Below are positions 1 through 13,507 of a stretch of 64,000 nucleotides of DNA, in pieces. The notes below the pieces were generated by a model. That model had not been told where the DNA came from. It made no database searches and saw only the letters and a program-made list of their open reading frames with translations. Both the position numbers and the translations under genes were made by a program. The stretch spans positions 11,656,001 through 11,720,000 of the forward strand of contig NC_003281.10 of assembly GCF_000002985.6 (NCBI RefSeq). Direction: 5' to 3'. Origin of the DNA: Caenorhabditis elegans. Its lineage: Eukaryota; Nematoda; Chromadorea; Rhabditida; Rhabditidae. How positions within the stretch are numbered: position 1 is the stretch's first letter; every line of letters starts with the position of its first letter.

Positions 1-103
1 GGTTCAAATCGTCGGATTACCGAATGAAGAGGAAACTGTGCTGGAAGTTATGAAGATCGTTGAGAATCTACATGGACCAATGAGTAACCCGAAAGGATTT
101 TAA
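1..103 (+). CDS. 3' end of an unrecognised gene (C-terminal exon)
   Basis: The frame starting at base 2 is open from the window edge to a TAA at 101-103. It encodes about 33 residues ending in HGPMSNPKGF. Codon use looks coding, with many G/C third positions, unlike the AT-rich DNA that follows. An AATAAA polyadenylation signal overlaps the end at 104-109, so this is the true 3' end of a + strand gene lying left of the window. The tail holds no motif I recognise, so I give no function. The next gene, crh-1, starts about 1.7 kb downstream on the same strand. Confidence 0.65.
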   Translation, partial: VQIVGLPNEEETVLEVMKIVENLHGPMSNPKGF

Positions 104-109
104 AATAAA
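104..109 (+). terminator. Polyadenylation signal of the upstream gene
   Basis: A perfect AATAAA directly follows the TAA stop at 101-103, implying a very short 3' UTR. Confidence 0.6.
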
Positions 110-390
110 AAATTATAATTGTTTGTAGAAACCGAAAAAGCTTTTTGTAGTATGCTATCAAGTTTCTGATTGCTCTTTCCGCTAGCTAGCCTAGCGCTAG
201 GCAAAACATTTCTCTATTCGTTTGTCAAATCGTAAAAGAAAATAAACAAAATGACGTAATATCTTTTATCACCAGTAATGTATCTTCTTTTTTCATTTTC
301 TTTACTTTTTTTAAATTGTTTTGTTAGCCTGAACTATAGTAATTTTCATGTATATAGCTATGTTATTAAATGATTCAGTTTCAAAAAATA

Positions 391-542
391 TATGGTGTCA
401 GAGTGTCTCATTTCGACTTGATCTACGTTGATCTACAAAAAATGCGGCAGAGTTCTCAACTGATTTCGCATGGTTAAGAGTGTGCTGACGTCACATTTTT
501 TAGGCACGAAATTCCCGCATTTTTTGTAGATCAAACCGTCAA
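391..542. repeat. Palindromic MITE-like element, family A, copy 1 (CRE-bearing)
   Basis: This is a partial copy of an element repeated at 3585, 4451, 5325, 6662 and 40730. Complete copies begin and end with CACGTGGTG-type ends and contain inverted blocks of GATCTACAAAAAATGCGG. This copy has lost the outer CACGTG ends. It carries a perfect TGACGTCA at 486-493. Confidence 0.8.
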
Positions 543-1483
543 TTTCCACCCACTCGATCTGATTGGTTCAAAAGTGGGCGGAGCGAATCGCTGATTGGTT
601 GCAATTCGAATTTTGGAGGGAATTTAGGCAAAATTGAAAAATCACGTTTTTAAAAGTTTTAAGAACTTAAAAGTTGATTTTTTTCATTCTTCCTTGATTT
701 TTTTTGTGGATTTTTAGAATTCGAGAATATATTTTAGAAAAATTTCGTTCAAAACCTAAAAACTCAAAATTAAGAACTTTAGCGTTTTTTTTTTAATGTT
801 TATTCTAATTTTATGAAATTTCACAATAAAATGGAGTTTTTAGGCTGAAAATCAAAAAATATCCGATTTAAAAAAATTTACTTAGGTTACTTTAAGCCAA
901 TTATTTTGTGAAAATTTGCAGTGCTTGGATATAAATAATGAAATTTCGAGCGGTTTTTTCGGCTTTTTTCATCAAAACTCTGAACTTTTCTAGCGAAATT
1001 CAAGATTTTCATTGAAAAATTCAGAAACCGGCAATTCTCGAGCCAAATTTCAGGAACATCTTCTGAATTCGGACAAAATCTATAACATTTTGCATATTTT
1101 TTCTGAATTTTTCATTAAATACCAAGAAAATTTCAGTGAAATTTATTATTTTTAGATTTCAAACTCAAAAAATAAACAATTTTCAGGTCAAATTTCAACA
1201 AAATCTGAAGAATTCTTCAAAATTTCGCACATTTTATTCCAATTTTTCAAAAAAAAAAACCCAACAATTTTCAGTTAAAACCCTAATTTTCAGTCAAAAA
1301 CTCTAAAAACCCAATAAACAAAAAAACATTTTTCCTTTTTTCCGCTGTGCACACACCGAAGTCGACGCAAAATTGCGTACTTTCTCGCCAACGTTTTGAT
1401 GGACTGTCTGCGTCTCTCCATTTTGCACACTATTTCTCCTCGATCAGCAAACATCTGATTTCATTTCTTTCAGTTTTTGCACG
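543..1483. other. Gene-free 5' flank of crh-1
   Basis: This is AT-rich sequence with many homopolymer A and T runs and no open frame that looks coding. The part after about 1340 is less AT-rich and leads into the CRE at 1484, so it is the likely start of the crh-1 distal promoter. Confidence 0.5.
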
Positions 1484-1491
1484 TGACGTCA
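1484..1491. promoter_or_regulatory. Perfect CRE upstream of crh-1 exon 1
   Basis: The palindrome TGACGTCA, the full-length CREB binding site, sits 283 bp upstream of the crh-1 start codon at 1767 within a less AT-rich block. It is not in a family A repeat. Established knowledge: CREB-family bZIP dimers bind this sequence. Inference: CRH-1 may regulate its own distal promoter. Confidence 0.65.
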
Positions 1492-1766
1492 ACACTTTCC
1501 CACCCAAATTTACACAATTTTTATGTAAAAAACTGTAAAAAATATAAAAAATCGCGAAAAAACACTTGAAATCCGCTAAAAAATCAATTTATCTCTTAAA
1601 TTTCGCAATTTTCAGAGTTTTTTTCGCTGAAAATCTAAGTTTCCGCAGGTTTCCCAGTAATAAAATCAAATTTTCCGTTATTTTATCGTTTTCTAACACT
1701 CCAATCTCAATTTCCATGCCTAAAATTCGAATTTCAGGCCTTTTTGCACACCAAAACGAGTATAAA

Positions 1767-1805
1767 ATGTCAGCGAAAGGTAACGGATCAGCACAACAGC
1801 AAAGT
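1767..1805 (+). CDS. crh-1: crh-1 exon 1 (distal first coding exon)
   Basis: The exon encodes 13 residues, MSAKGNGSAQQQS, in phase 0 and ends at a good GTGAGT donor. A TTTCAG just upstream (ending at 1737) with no nearby upstream exon is what an SL1 trans-splice site looks like; the 5' UTR would then be only 29 nt. It joins in phase to the KID exon at 20421. Confidence 0.8.
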
Positions 1806-3927
1806 GTGAGTTTTTTTCGGAAAAAAAAATTAAAAAAATCCATAAAAAATGACACAAGAATGCGAAAACATCTGAATTTTCCCCAGAAAAAAAAAAAAAA
1901 AACCAAGCTCATTAAAATTCTGCAGGCCAATTTTTTGCCTTTTCTTCCAAAAAATGCTCCAAAAAAGCACAAAAAAAAGCTAAAACGGATGTTTACGATA
2001 TTTGTTTTTTTTTCAGCGAAAATCCTTTAGAAATTGAGTTTTCTTTACATTTTTTAGTTTAAACAACTAAAAAATGTGAAATTTTATCTAAAAAATTGCT
2101 AAAAATTACAATTTTTCCACCAAAACCCCGGAAAAATCCAGTTTTATAGGATTTTCCACGAAAAAATTATAAAAATTCCATTTTTCTCTATTTTTTCCAA
2201 AAAATCGAAGAAAATATTCTTTAAAAAATTTAGAATTTTTTTTTCTAATTATTTAATTTTAAGCAAAAAATGTGCATTTTTAATGCAAATTTTATCAAAA
2301 AATCTTTAAATAAATATTTAATTTTAAGAAAACCCCTTTTTGTACTCTTTTTGCCAATTTTTTGAGAAAATTTTTTCAAAATAAATGCTTAAAAATAAAA
2401 ATTCTTGAAAAATTGCAAAAAAAAATCGAAAAAAAGTGCAAAAATCAATTGATATTTTGAAAATTAAATAAATTATTCAACAAAAAAGAGTTTTTGGTCC
2501 AATTTTGCTTATTTTAGCAATTTTCTGGGTTTTTAATTACCGAAAATGTGAAAAATCTGCAATAATTATGCTACTTCCAAAAAAAAAAAAAAAAAAACTA
2601 TTACTCAGAAGCGCAATTTTTCGATTTTTGAGCCATACCCGGTCTCGACGCGAATATTTTTTATTAAACGCGAAAAGCTATGCGCCTTTAAGGAGTACTG
2701 TAGTATCGAAATTTAATGAAAAATTGTCGCGTCGAGACCAGGCACCGTATTTTTTTGGCTTAAAATTCGCAAAATTGGCCGAAAAGTGACGTCATATTGC
2801 CTGGTTGTGTCAATGTGTTTGACCCCTTCCCCCACTCTCGGAAAATTGAATTTTCCTCCTCCGCGCCCAATTTCAGTAGTGAAAAATGATGAAAATGACC
2901 TCGAACAGGTTTTAAACCAGTTTCAACTGAGTACTTTTCATTTTTCTTTTTCTCCCACGAAAGAATAATTCAAAGTTCAATCGTGACACGAATTGGAATT
3001 TACTACGGTTTTCCATCCACGCACAATTGAAATTCCATGAAATCCGACAATTCGGATCCTCCAGGACAGCAAGACTGTTGAAATTTGGAAGTTTTCCCGT
3101 GAAAATTCGAAAATTTCATCGAAAACTATAATGATAGCGATGAAAAATCGTGATTTTAGCTGAAAATTACGGTTATTTCCGAATTTTTCGATTCATCCAA
3201 GTCCAAACATGTAAATGTTTACTTCAAATTGAAATTCCATGAAATCCGAAGATTTCGAACTTCCAGGACAGCGACACTGTTAAAGTTCGGAAGTTTTCTG
3301 GTGAAAATTCTGAAATTCGACCTGAAAATTCGGAAATTTCATCAAAAACTATAGTGGTAGCGATAAAAAATCGTGATTTTCGCTGAAAATTATGGGAATT
3401 TTCGAAATTGAAAAATTCTATAATTTTTCATTTTTCGCTTCCAACCACGTGGGTTTTCAATGATTTTGTGCCGAAAAACCAAAAAATCCAGTAAAAATTC
3501 AAATTCCTGACATCTAGCAACACTGGAAAATCTGAAATTTTGCCCAGTACGTTTTGTGAAGATATTTTGCCAAAATATCGGAAGCACGTGGTGCCAGGCT
3601 GTCTCATTACAGTCTGATCTACAAAAAATGCGGGAATTTTTTCCCTGGAAGCATGCTCTTTTCAGATGAGATGTCTGCGTCTCACCTCCCGCATTTTTCG
3701 GAGATCAAAGCGACTCCACGAGCGGAAAATGATTTTTTGGGCCGAAAATGCTAACCTAAAACTGCAAAATTCTGGATCCACAGTGCCAAAATTCCAGATT
3801 TTTTGGCAAGTTTTTGAAATTTTCCGGCTTCCAACTTTCAGACAATTGCCCTTTCTCCTCGTCTTTCCTGACATTTGGCTCTGACTTAAGAGAGCCGTTT
3901 ATCGGCACACACTCATTTCCTCCTCCC

Positions 3928-3962
<35 letters not shown>

Positions 3963-5924
3963 TCCATTTTCGGATGACGAAAGCTTTTTGATTGACACCC
4001 CTCTCATTTTCTCAAATGCTCGGCGGCGGTGGCGGCTCCCCACCAGTGTTTCTCGGTCTATCGGCCCAATTTGTCTCGAGTGAAAGCTCCACTTTTTTTT
4101 CTTTCTTTCTGTTTCTGCTTGTGTTTCTTTGACGAAAGGACAACTGTTTGAGTTTGGGTTTCGGGCCGAGAGGGGGTGTGCAGTTCAAACAGTTTCTGTC
4201 TTGGGCTCTTGGAGGCAATCGCTTCGAGACCCACATTTTGTCGATTTGGAAGTGTGAAGCATTCGGATGTTCTAGCCTTACTATGTGGAAATCCGAAAAT
4301 TTCTAAACGGCAATTATGAACTGGCTTGAAAGGCTTGAAAGCTTACAATTCTTTGAATACTTGGCCAGTAGTCTTTGCAATTTTTTAATGCTCTGATTCG
4401 GGCTTCTTAAGCTTCAAGGCTTTCAAGCGAAACATTTCGTTCTACAGGCCCACGTGGTGCCAGAGTTTCTCATTTCGTTTTGATCTACGTAGATCTACAA
4501 AAAAATGCGGCAGAGTTCTCAACTGATTTCGCATGGTTAAGAACGTGCTGACGTCACATTTTTTTTGGGCAAAAAATTCCCGCATTTTTTATAGATCAAA
4601 CCGTAATGGGACAGTCTGACACCACGTGCAGGCCCCATAGGTCCTGCAACGATGACGATAAACTGAATTGCTATTTTTAGCATTCCAATTAACTGTCTGC
4701 CGAGCCGTTGTGGTTGTCTATTTACCCTGCTACCGTTCGACTGCGGCTCTCGCTGATCATTTGCTCCAGCAAATGGCAACTTGTGATTTTCGATTGCCGG
4801 GAGGACAAATTGTTGAGCAAAACCTACCTATCAATAGAAACCACCACCTCCTCCACGGGCTGGAGACAGAGAAATGAGAGAGAGATAGAAGGAGCAAGTG
4901 TGTTTGTCACTTTTCTCTTCTTTTTTTCTCTTTGCTCCCGATCTCCATATGTCATGTCACATCTTTAAGAAAAAAAAAAGAAGAAGAAAAATGGAGAAGG
5001 ACATCATCATGAATGTTTCGGATCCGTTTTTTTTTCTTCGTTTTCTTCCTTTTCCAAGACTGTGCTTCGTTTTTGCATAATGTGCTCGCTCCGGAGCAAA
5101 GTTTATCGAATAAGAAAAATCGAAAAACCGTCATGGTTTTTTTTTCAAAAGTTTTTTCAAACAGTTTTCGAATTATCGAATTGCTGGAAAGTTTTGAAAT
5201 TCGAAAAATTTCGGATTCTCGAATTGTTGAAAACTTTAAGATTCTGCAATTTTCAAATTGCTTAACATTTAAAATATTCGGCAATTTTCGAATTATCGAA
5301 TTTGTTGAAAATTTTAAGCAGTTTCACGTGGCGCCAAAGTGCCCCATTTCGGTTTGATCTACGTGGATCTACAAAAAATGCGGGAGTTGAGACGCAGAGT
5401 TCTCAACTTATTTCGCATGGTTAAGAACGTGCTGACGTCACATTTTTTGGGCGAAAAATTCCCGCATTTTTTGTAGATCAAACCGTGATGGGACAGGCTG
5501 ACGTGCAGCAGTTTTCGAATAATCCAATTGCTGGAAATTTTAAAATTTCTGCAATTGTCGAAGTATCGAATTTGTTGAAAATTTAAAAAAATTCGGCAAT
5601 TTTTGGATTATCGATTTTGCTGAAATTTTCTGCAATTTTCGAATTATCGAATTTGTTGAAAATTAAAAAAAATTCGGCAATTTTCGAAAATTTTCGATTT
5701 TCACCCACATCTGATTGGATAGTAATAACTACCAAAAATCTCTCGGTAAACGAAAAATCTTCGTTTTTACGATTTTTTACCTGAAAAAAAGCGACAAAAT
5801 CGACATTTTGGCTCCGTCTTCAGTCACATTACCTACAAGCACACACATTTCCAGAAGTGTGCCCAGGTGCAATAATGCTGTTAGACCTTTGATCTTGAAA
5901 CTCTCCAACACAACGAAACCCGAT

Positions 5925-5957
<33 letters not shown>

Positions 5958-8424
5958 CTCCATCCTCCTCGTCGAAACACACTTGAAAATACTGTGAGAT
6001 TTGGGATGAAACACACTGTGTGTGTGTTTTTTTCTTTTTTCGCCCGCTCGGTTTCACAAATTTTTGTGAGCGCGCGAACGTTCAGTGTTTGCCCAAAATT
6101 GGAACCATTGACACAGTGTCTGTGTTGGCGTATTGTGTGGGAGAGATAGAGAGAAAGAGACAATGCTCACCGAAAGCTGATAGGCTAACACAAGCCGTTT
6201 TTTTTTGTTGGAACAATTTGCAACTTTACAAATGATGAAGATGTTTCGAGACTTTCTGCATTTTTTGTAATCCTTATAGTTACAGTTCTGAACAGATTTC
6301 AATAATTGTTGAGTTATACGTGTTTTAAAATTTTATAGTTTCACACGTACTACAACACTTCATATATTGAGATGATCATTTTTGATTTCCGGAAACTGTG
6401 ATTTGTCACATGTCAGGGGTCTAATTGTAGGTACTTGTAGGGTTTCGAAGTACTTGAAATGTGAACGATTTTTCTCATTTTTTAGAAATCTCGACTTTTG
6501 GTTCTTGAAGGTTTACATTTCACAGTCTCCTGGGCGTCGAATTGCGGTGGAGCGCGCTTGCCGCACGCTGGCGCAGCCGTGCCGCAAGAGAATTTTTTTT
6601 ACCATTGAAAAATAAAATTTCTCGTTTTGTGGCTTTTGAACTTTTTACATTTTTGAATACACACGTGGTGCCAGGCTGTCCCATCACGGCTTGATCTACA
6701 AAAAATGCGGGAATTTTTTGCCCAAAATAATATGACGTCAGCACGTGCCTAACCATACGAAATCAGTTGAGAAGTCTGCGTCTCAACTCCCGCATTTTTT
6801 TGTAGATCTACGTAGATCAAACCGAAATGAGACACTCTGACACCACGTGTTTTTTTTCCCTGATTTTATATTTCAGCTTGAAATCGCGAATTTCCCTTGT
6901 CACCGGTATCACTTTTTTCAAATGCGCGCCAAAAAATCTCAGTGGAGCGCGTTTGCTTCGTGTCGATTTACGGGAGGTCTCCATTTTTAAAAATATTTCT
7001 TTCGTGTTTTTTTTTTCAGTTTTTCAGCGTGTTTCCTTTATTTTTGTCGATTTTTTGTCAGTTTTTTTTTTGAAATTTTTTTGTGTCAATTTAACATTTG
7101 ATGTTCAGGTCAGGCTAATCAAATGTTAAATTTACAAAAAAATATATTCAGGAAAAAAAACTGACAGAAAATCGAAAAAAAATAAAGAAAATACGCTGAA
7201 AAACTGAAAAAAGCGCGAAAGAAATATTTTTTTTTAAAAATGGAGAGTTCCCGTAAATCGACACGGAGCAAGCGCGCTCCAATGAGAATTTTTTGGGCGC
7301 GAATTTGAAAAAAGTGATGCCGGTACAAAGGAAATTCGCGATTTCAAGCTGAAATATAAAATCAGGGAAATTTTTTCAATTTTTTTAACATAGATATTCG
7401 GAATCAGGGGCAAATTTGGAGCCAGTCATTTGAATTTTCGAAAAAAAATTGTTTTTTTTTCGCCAATAATCTGTGGTCCTTATTCCATATCTCATTGTTT
7501 CATTTTCATGTGTCCTCTAGTCTTTCAATTCATCCATTCAATTTTCCAATTCAATTCATTCTGTCCTTCTTCTCCCTCCCCGACCAATCCTTTTTTTGCT
7601 GCTCCGGGAGCATGTGCTCTCTCTCTCTCTCTCTCTCCAACATCACACATCTCTCTGGCTTCATTGCCCTTCTATATCCACTCGTTTTCCTTCTTTTTTT
7701 TCGATTTCCGTGTTATCTGATGCTCAGACGTTGGCGTTGACAAACTCTTCTCCTTTTTTTTGAAAAATTTCCGAATTTCTAGGAGATTTTCTGGTTTTTA
7801 GCCAGTAATTTGGCACTTTTTCAAAAAAAATCTAAAAATGCGGTATTTTTGTGCATTATGGCATTTATTGTTTCCAAATGTTCGAAAAGTTTTTCCGGGG
7901 GATTTTCCAGAATTTCCGCAAAAATGCATACTTTTGAGCTTATGATAATAATGATAAACCTACTGGGCTATTTTCGAATTTTTTTTCAAAATGAGAAAAA
8001 AAAACTGATTAAAGCTTCAAAATATCAGAAATACCTTGCACGATAACTGAATACATAGTTCTATTATATCGATCATAAAATGAAAGTTTAATAAGCGCAG
8101 AGAACACGCAAAAACACATGAATACATACATAGATGTTAAATATTATAGTAGGTGAGGGAGTTTGGGCCGGCTTATCCGACAAAGTTCACATAGTTTCGA
8201 TCGAAATAAAAAATAATGATGACCATAGGTTGTTTGATTAAACTCTTTTTTGAAAAATTGGTGTAAAATTTTCAAACTTCAGGCATATAGGTTTATGAAG
8301 TAATGTATAATTATTATGAGCTTACCATTTTCTTCACAGTTATTTTAACATTCGAAAACTTCAGGAAAACCTAAAACAATCATTATATTAGAACTGCTGG
8401 AAATAGCTGGAAATTTGAACTACT

Positions 8425-8469
<45 letters not shown>

Positions 8470-11400
8470 TTATCACTTATCACTTATATCACTTTTTTAG
8501 AAGAAAATAACTTATTTATCACAGAACTCTCAGACATTTGTGCTCATTTTTAAAATAATTATAGTTCATGATATGTCTATTTCTTCTAACACACACACAC
8601 AACTATTCTGATCACCTCCATTCCCACCCACCCAATAATTTTTTTTTCGTTTCGTTTCGTTTTTTCCTCTGCTCCTATGTCTACTGTCTTTGCTCTTCTC
8701 ACATTCGTCGTCACGGTGACAGCGTGCTATGTTTTTTTTTGCTGCTTCTTCTCATTTATTCTGTTACACACATAGACATTGTAGAAACACTTGCCGGTTT
8801 CTTTATTTTCCTTTTGGCTCCGAGCTCAGAATGGCTTGCTCCTTGAAACCACGTGGATTCCTTATTAATGTGATGACTTTTTCGTGGTTGCCTTTTCGAA
8901 ACTCTCCTAGAATCTCCTAATTAATAAGTTGATGACGTAGATGTGTCTGGGTGTATTGGAGAAAAACACGGAGACCCCACCACGTGGGAGGAAAGAAATC
9001 TTGATACTTTTTTTCTAGTTTGGAAAATTCAAAAATCACCACCACCACGACAAATTTCCTAGTTAGATTAAATTTCTCGTAGCTCTAATTTTTTTTCTCC
9101 GGGAAAATTAAGTTGCTTTCGAAGATTTTCTGCTTTTTCGGTGGTATTTTCACGTGCATTTTCACGCCATAAAGTTATTATTCATACATTCACCACCTGC
9201 CATCACGAAGGTCGATTTGCCTGAAATTTTGGCTATTTTGCACTGAAAAGTACAGCTTTTCACTGACGTCTGACGAACATCATAAAATTGCTCATTTTCG
9301 GGCCGTTGGGGCGAAACTAATGTGAGTTACGAGCCACGGGTTTCAGCAAAAGTTGGAGAAATGATTTTTTTGAATTTTTCAAATAAGATTACGTAGAGGA
9401 ATATAATGCATACTTGATGCCTTTGATACCTACCGTATGGGATTTATTAAGTAATGTTGCATAAAGTATTTAAATACATGTTTTTATATACTTGAATACA
9501 GTTGTGGCGTAATTTTTCTACACGTTTTAATTTTCCGACATTACTTGAATAACCCCATAAGATGCATTTATGACGTCACAACTGTACATGTATATGTATT
9601 TTAATACATATATGTTAATACATATATATTAATACATTTTTCTACATTTTTCAATTTTCCTACATTACTTGAATAATACCATTATACTTTAATGAATATA
9701 CCTAATTAAATATACTTTTTCATAGGGCTGTGAGTTTTCTTAGACTTTTAAATTATGGATTCTAAGAAAAAATAGGAATTTGCCCATTTCCAGAATTTTT
9801 TCACTGCTGCTGCTGAAATCTAATACATTCTTCATTTTCATATTCCTGATAAATGTTTACATAAGTACTAGGAATTCTTGGCATTATTTTCTATATATTC
9901 ATGTGTGTATGCATAGCTATTTTCTGTGTTAACACAGCTTTTTTCATGGCGACGCGTTTTTTTTCCTCTGAGTGTAGATTTTTTTGAATTTTTTTTTTCA
10001 ATTTTTCATCTAATTGTAAATCTGAATAACTAGAAAAAATAGAGTTTTATCAGTTTTTTCCTAGAAATTAATAGTATACAATTATACTGAATTTTCACTA
10101 AATATTGACATTTTTTATTTATTTTTTCGGTGTTTTCAGAGAAATAAAAAACGGAGAAAGAAAAATAATATTCAGAGTTAATTTTTAAATTAAATTTTAT
10201 CGATTTCAATGCGGTTAGATCAATCTAATGGTAGATAACAGTTAAAAATTTTATAGATTTTTAAATAATATTTTCAGTTTGGTTTTCCTTGGTAAAAAAA
10301 TATTGATTCGAAATTTTATTCCCGAAAATCCTTTAAAAAAATTCGGACAATGAAAATTTTTGTATTTTTTCAAATACCAAAAATCCAAAAATTGCCGAAA
10401 ATGTTACTTTTAGATATATTTTTTTATTTTTCCAAAAAAAGAAACTTGTCGACAAATTCGGCGAGTTGCCGTTTTGCCTGAATTTTTAATTTTTGGCAAA
10501 TTTCCGATTTACCGGAATTTTCCATTTTGCCGGTTTGCCGGTTTGCCGATGTGCCGGAATTTTCCATTTTCGGCAAATTGCCAGTTTTTTGAATTTTTGA
10601 ATTTTTCATATTCGGCAATTTGCCGTTTTGCCGAAATTTTTCATATTCGGCGAATTGCCGATTTGCCGAAAATTTTCAATTCCGGGAATTTGCCGGTTTG
10701 CCGATCTGCCGAAAATTTTAAATTCCGGCAATTCGCCGATTTGCCGGAAAAACCGTGTGCCGTGTCCACCCTTGATTAACGCAAATTTTCGATTTTTCGA
10801 AAACCAAAAATCTAAAAATTGGCGAAATCCGTACTTTTAGATAAATATTTTAGAAAATAAATTTTCTATAAAAAAGGCGAAAACTCCACTTCAACCCACT
10901 TGGTTACCTGAATTTCCACAAAAGTTTCACCCCCAAACTACATAGTCATCACGTCATTCACTTCTCTAATTCGGTGTCTTTCTTCTTCGCCGAAACCAAC
11001 TTTCTTCCATTCTATCTTCTTCATTTTTGTGTTCTCTATTCACCTTCACTTGTTTATCTTGATGGGGTTTCTTTTTTTCGGACACAATAAACGGCAAAAT
11101 TTTTGTGTGTTTCGAACTGAACTTGTTGAAAATTTAAAAATTTCCGTTGGAACCCAGTTTTTTGGAGGATTACGAACGAAAAATCTTTAACAAAATTGGG
11201 ACTTTTTTGGAATTTGGAAAAAAAACGAAATTTGAGACTTTGCTTTTTTATGCCTAAAATGGTCCAAAACTACCAAATTTTAGTAATGTGTCGTTCTGAA
11301 AATTTCTTTTAAAAAAGTTATGGCCGCTAATTTTTTTTTTTTTTTTGAAAAAATGGTCAATTGGCTAAAATCTCAAATTTTGACAACTTTTTCAGTGTCG

Positions 11401-13474
11401 CAGCGGTTGGGACTTATTTTTTTTATTTGATTATCATCCTTTAATACACGTTTTCTCAATTTATTAGGTGTTATTCCGTTGATTAAGATGCTTTTACGGT
11501 CGATGAGGGCACAAATATGATACAATTTTGTGCCCTCATCGACCGAAAGAGCATCTCAATCAACGAAACAACACGTAATAAATTGAGAAAACGTGTATTA
11601 AACGATGATAATTAAATAAAAATTAAGTTCCAACCGCTGCGACACTGAAAAAGTTGCCAAAATTTGAGATTTTAGCTAAAAATATACCATTTTTTCCAAA
11701 AAAAAAAAAGAGCGGTCAGAATTTTTTTTTCATAGATTTTCAGAACGCCTTATTACGAAATTTGGTAGTTTTGGACCATTTTAGGACTAAAAAAGCTACG
11801 GTACTCCACCTTTAAAAAATGTTTTAGTTCAAAATGCCAATATTAATGTTTTTTTTTTGAACTTTCAACGTATTTTTTCTAATTTTTGGCCATATATATA
11901 TATTTTTCCTAATGAAATTCTGTCAAATTTTTTATTAAATTACTCGAGAAAAAGTGGTTTTTTTAATAAAATTTTTTTTCATTTTTTTTTCGAGTAATGA
12001 GATAAAAAAATTATTTGTAAAAATTTGAAGATCCCAAAAAAAATTCTGAAAAAAAAAATTTTTTTCGAATTTTCTTCGTTTTTTTACACTTAAAAAATAA
12101 AAATCACTAAATTTGAAAAAAAAAATTTTTAGGAAAAAAAAAATTTTGCACCTAAATTGTCAGTTTTCCGTCTTTAAAGTTCACCTCCAATAAAAGTATC
12201 AAACTTTTCCTTTTTTCCCCGAAAACATTTGGTCATTGGCCATGTGTTTAACCCGAAAAAAAAGAAAAAAGCGGGGATTCTTGAAACTCTCGATTTGGCT
12301 CTCCAATTTCTTTTTCATCCCCCTTTTTTCCACCTGCTCGGCCCATTTCGCCCACATTTTCACCTCAATTTTCCAGTTTTTTTCACTTTTTTTTTTCATT
12401 TTCACAGCAGTTTTTTTTTGTAGTAGCGAGCGTCTAAAATATTGTATCAATATTATTATGATTCTAAAAAATATGATAGGGATAATCAGATGATATTTGG
12501 AAAGATTAGAGATTAACTTTTCTCTTGAGCTCGAGAGCTCAGCTGAGCACACACACGCTAATCCGCATGTTTTTTTTCTGTGATGGCACTGAATTGAGAC
12601 ACTGATTGAAAGGATTCGATATGAAAGCTCGGAAAAATAACCATTAAATCGGTGGTTTTCGTTCAAAAAATTGAGGTTTTAATAATGATAGGTATTTGAA
12701 AATTTGAAATAACCACCTTGATTTTTAGAGAAAAAAAACGAATTTTTTGAAAAAAGTTTCCTAAACTTTTCGAATGTTTAAAACGTGGAGTATAGTCCAA
12801 TAGTCCAAAAAAATTTTTTTTTAATGTATGCAAACCGCCTTGCCTTAAGGTTAGCTCTGCCTGCCGCGAAAAGCCAACGTGAGGCGGGCAGGTTTCAGGC
12901 CCTGAAACCGCGCCTGCCTACCATCGCCTGCCTACCCTATTTCAAATGACTGAAAATTGATAGTTTTTAATGAATTTGATGTGATTTTTACACTATATAA
13001 AAAAAATCAAAAAATCTTTTTTTTTTTGCGAATTTCGTGTCCTAAAAACTTTTCAAGACCCAGTTTTCAAAAAATCCATACTCCATCCATAAATGTCTTA
13101 TACCTGAAAAATTTTACGTAGATTCCGATTAAAAAATGCACGTTTCTCCTTCTTCTTCTAATACCCATAATCCGCACAACACAAATCCTCCATAATCCGT
13201 ACCAATCAACTAATTAATCACCACTTCCGCCACCGTACATTTTATCATAAATCACAAGTCGTTAGAAACCTTAGTTAGAGTCTTATATGCTCATTAGATT
13301 GTGCATTAGAGCACAAAATAATAACAAAACAAACGATCAGTTTTTTGTGAAATCCAGAAATTCGATTTCGTAGAAATTTGGAAATGAAGAAGTCGGATTT
13401 TATGACTATGTTATAAGTATAGACTCTTAAAACACAGCTTTATTTCCTATATGCATACTATTTATATATATATT

Positions 13475-13507
<33 letters not shown>

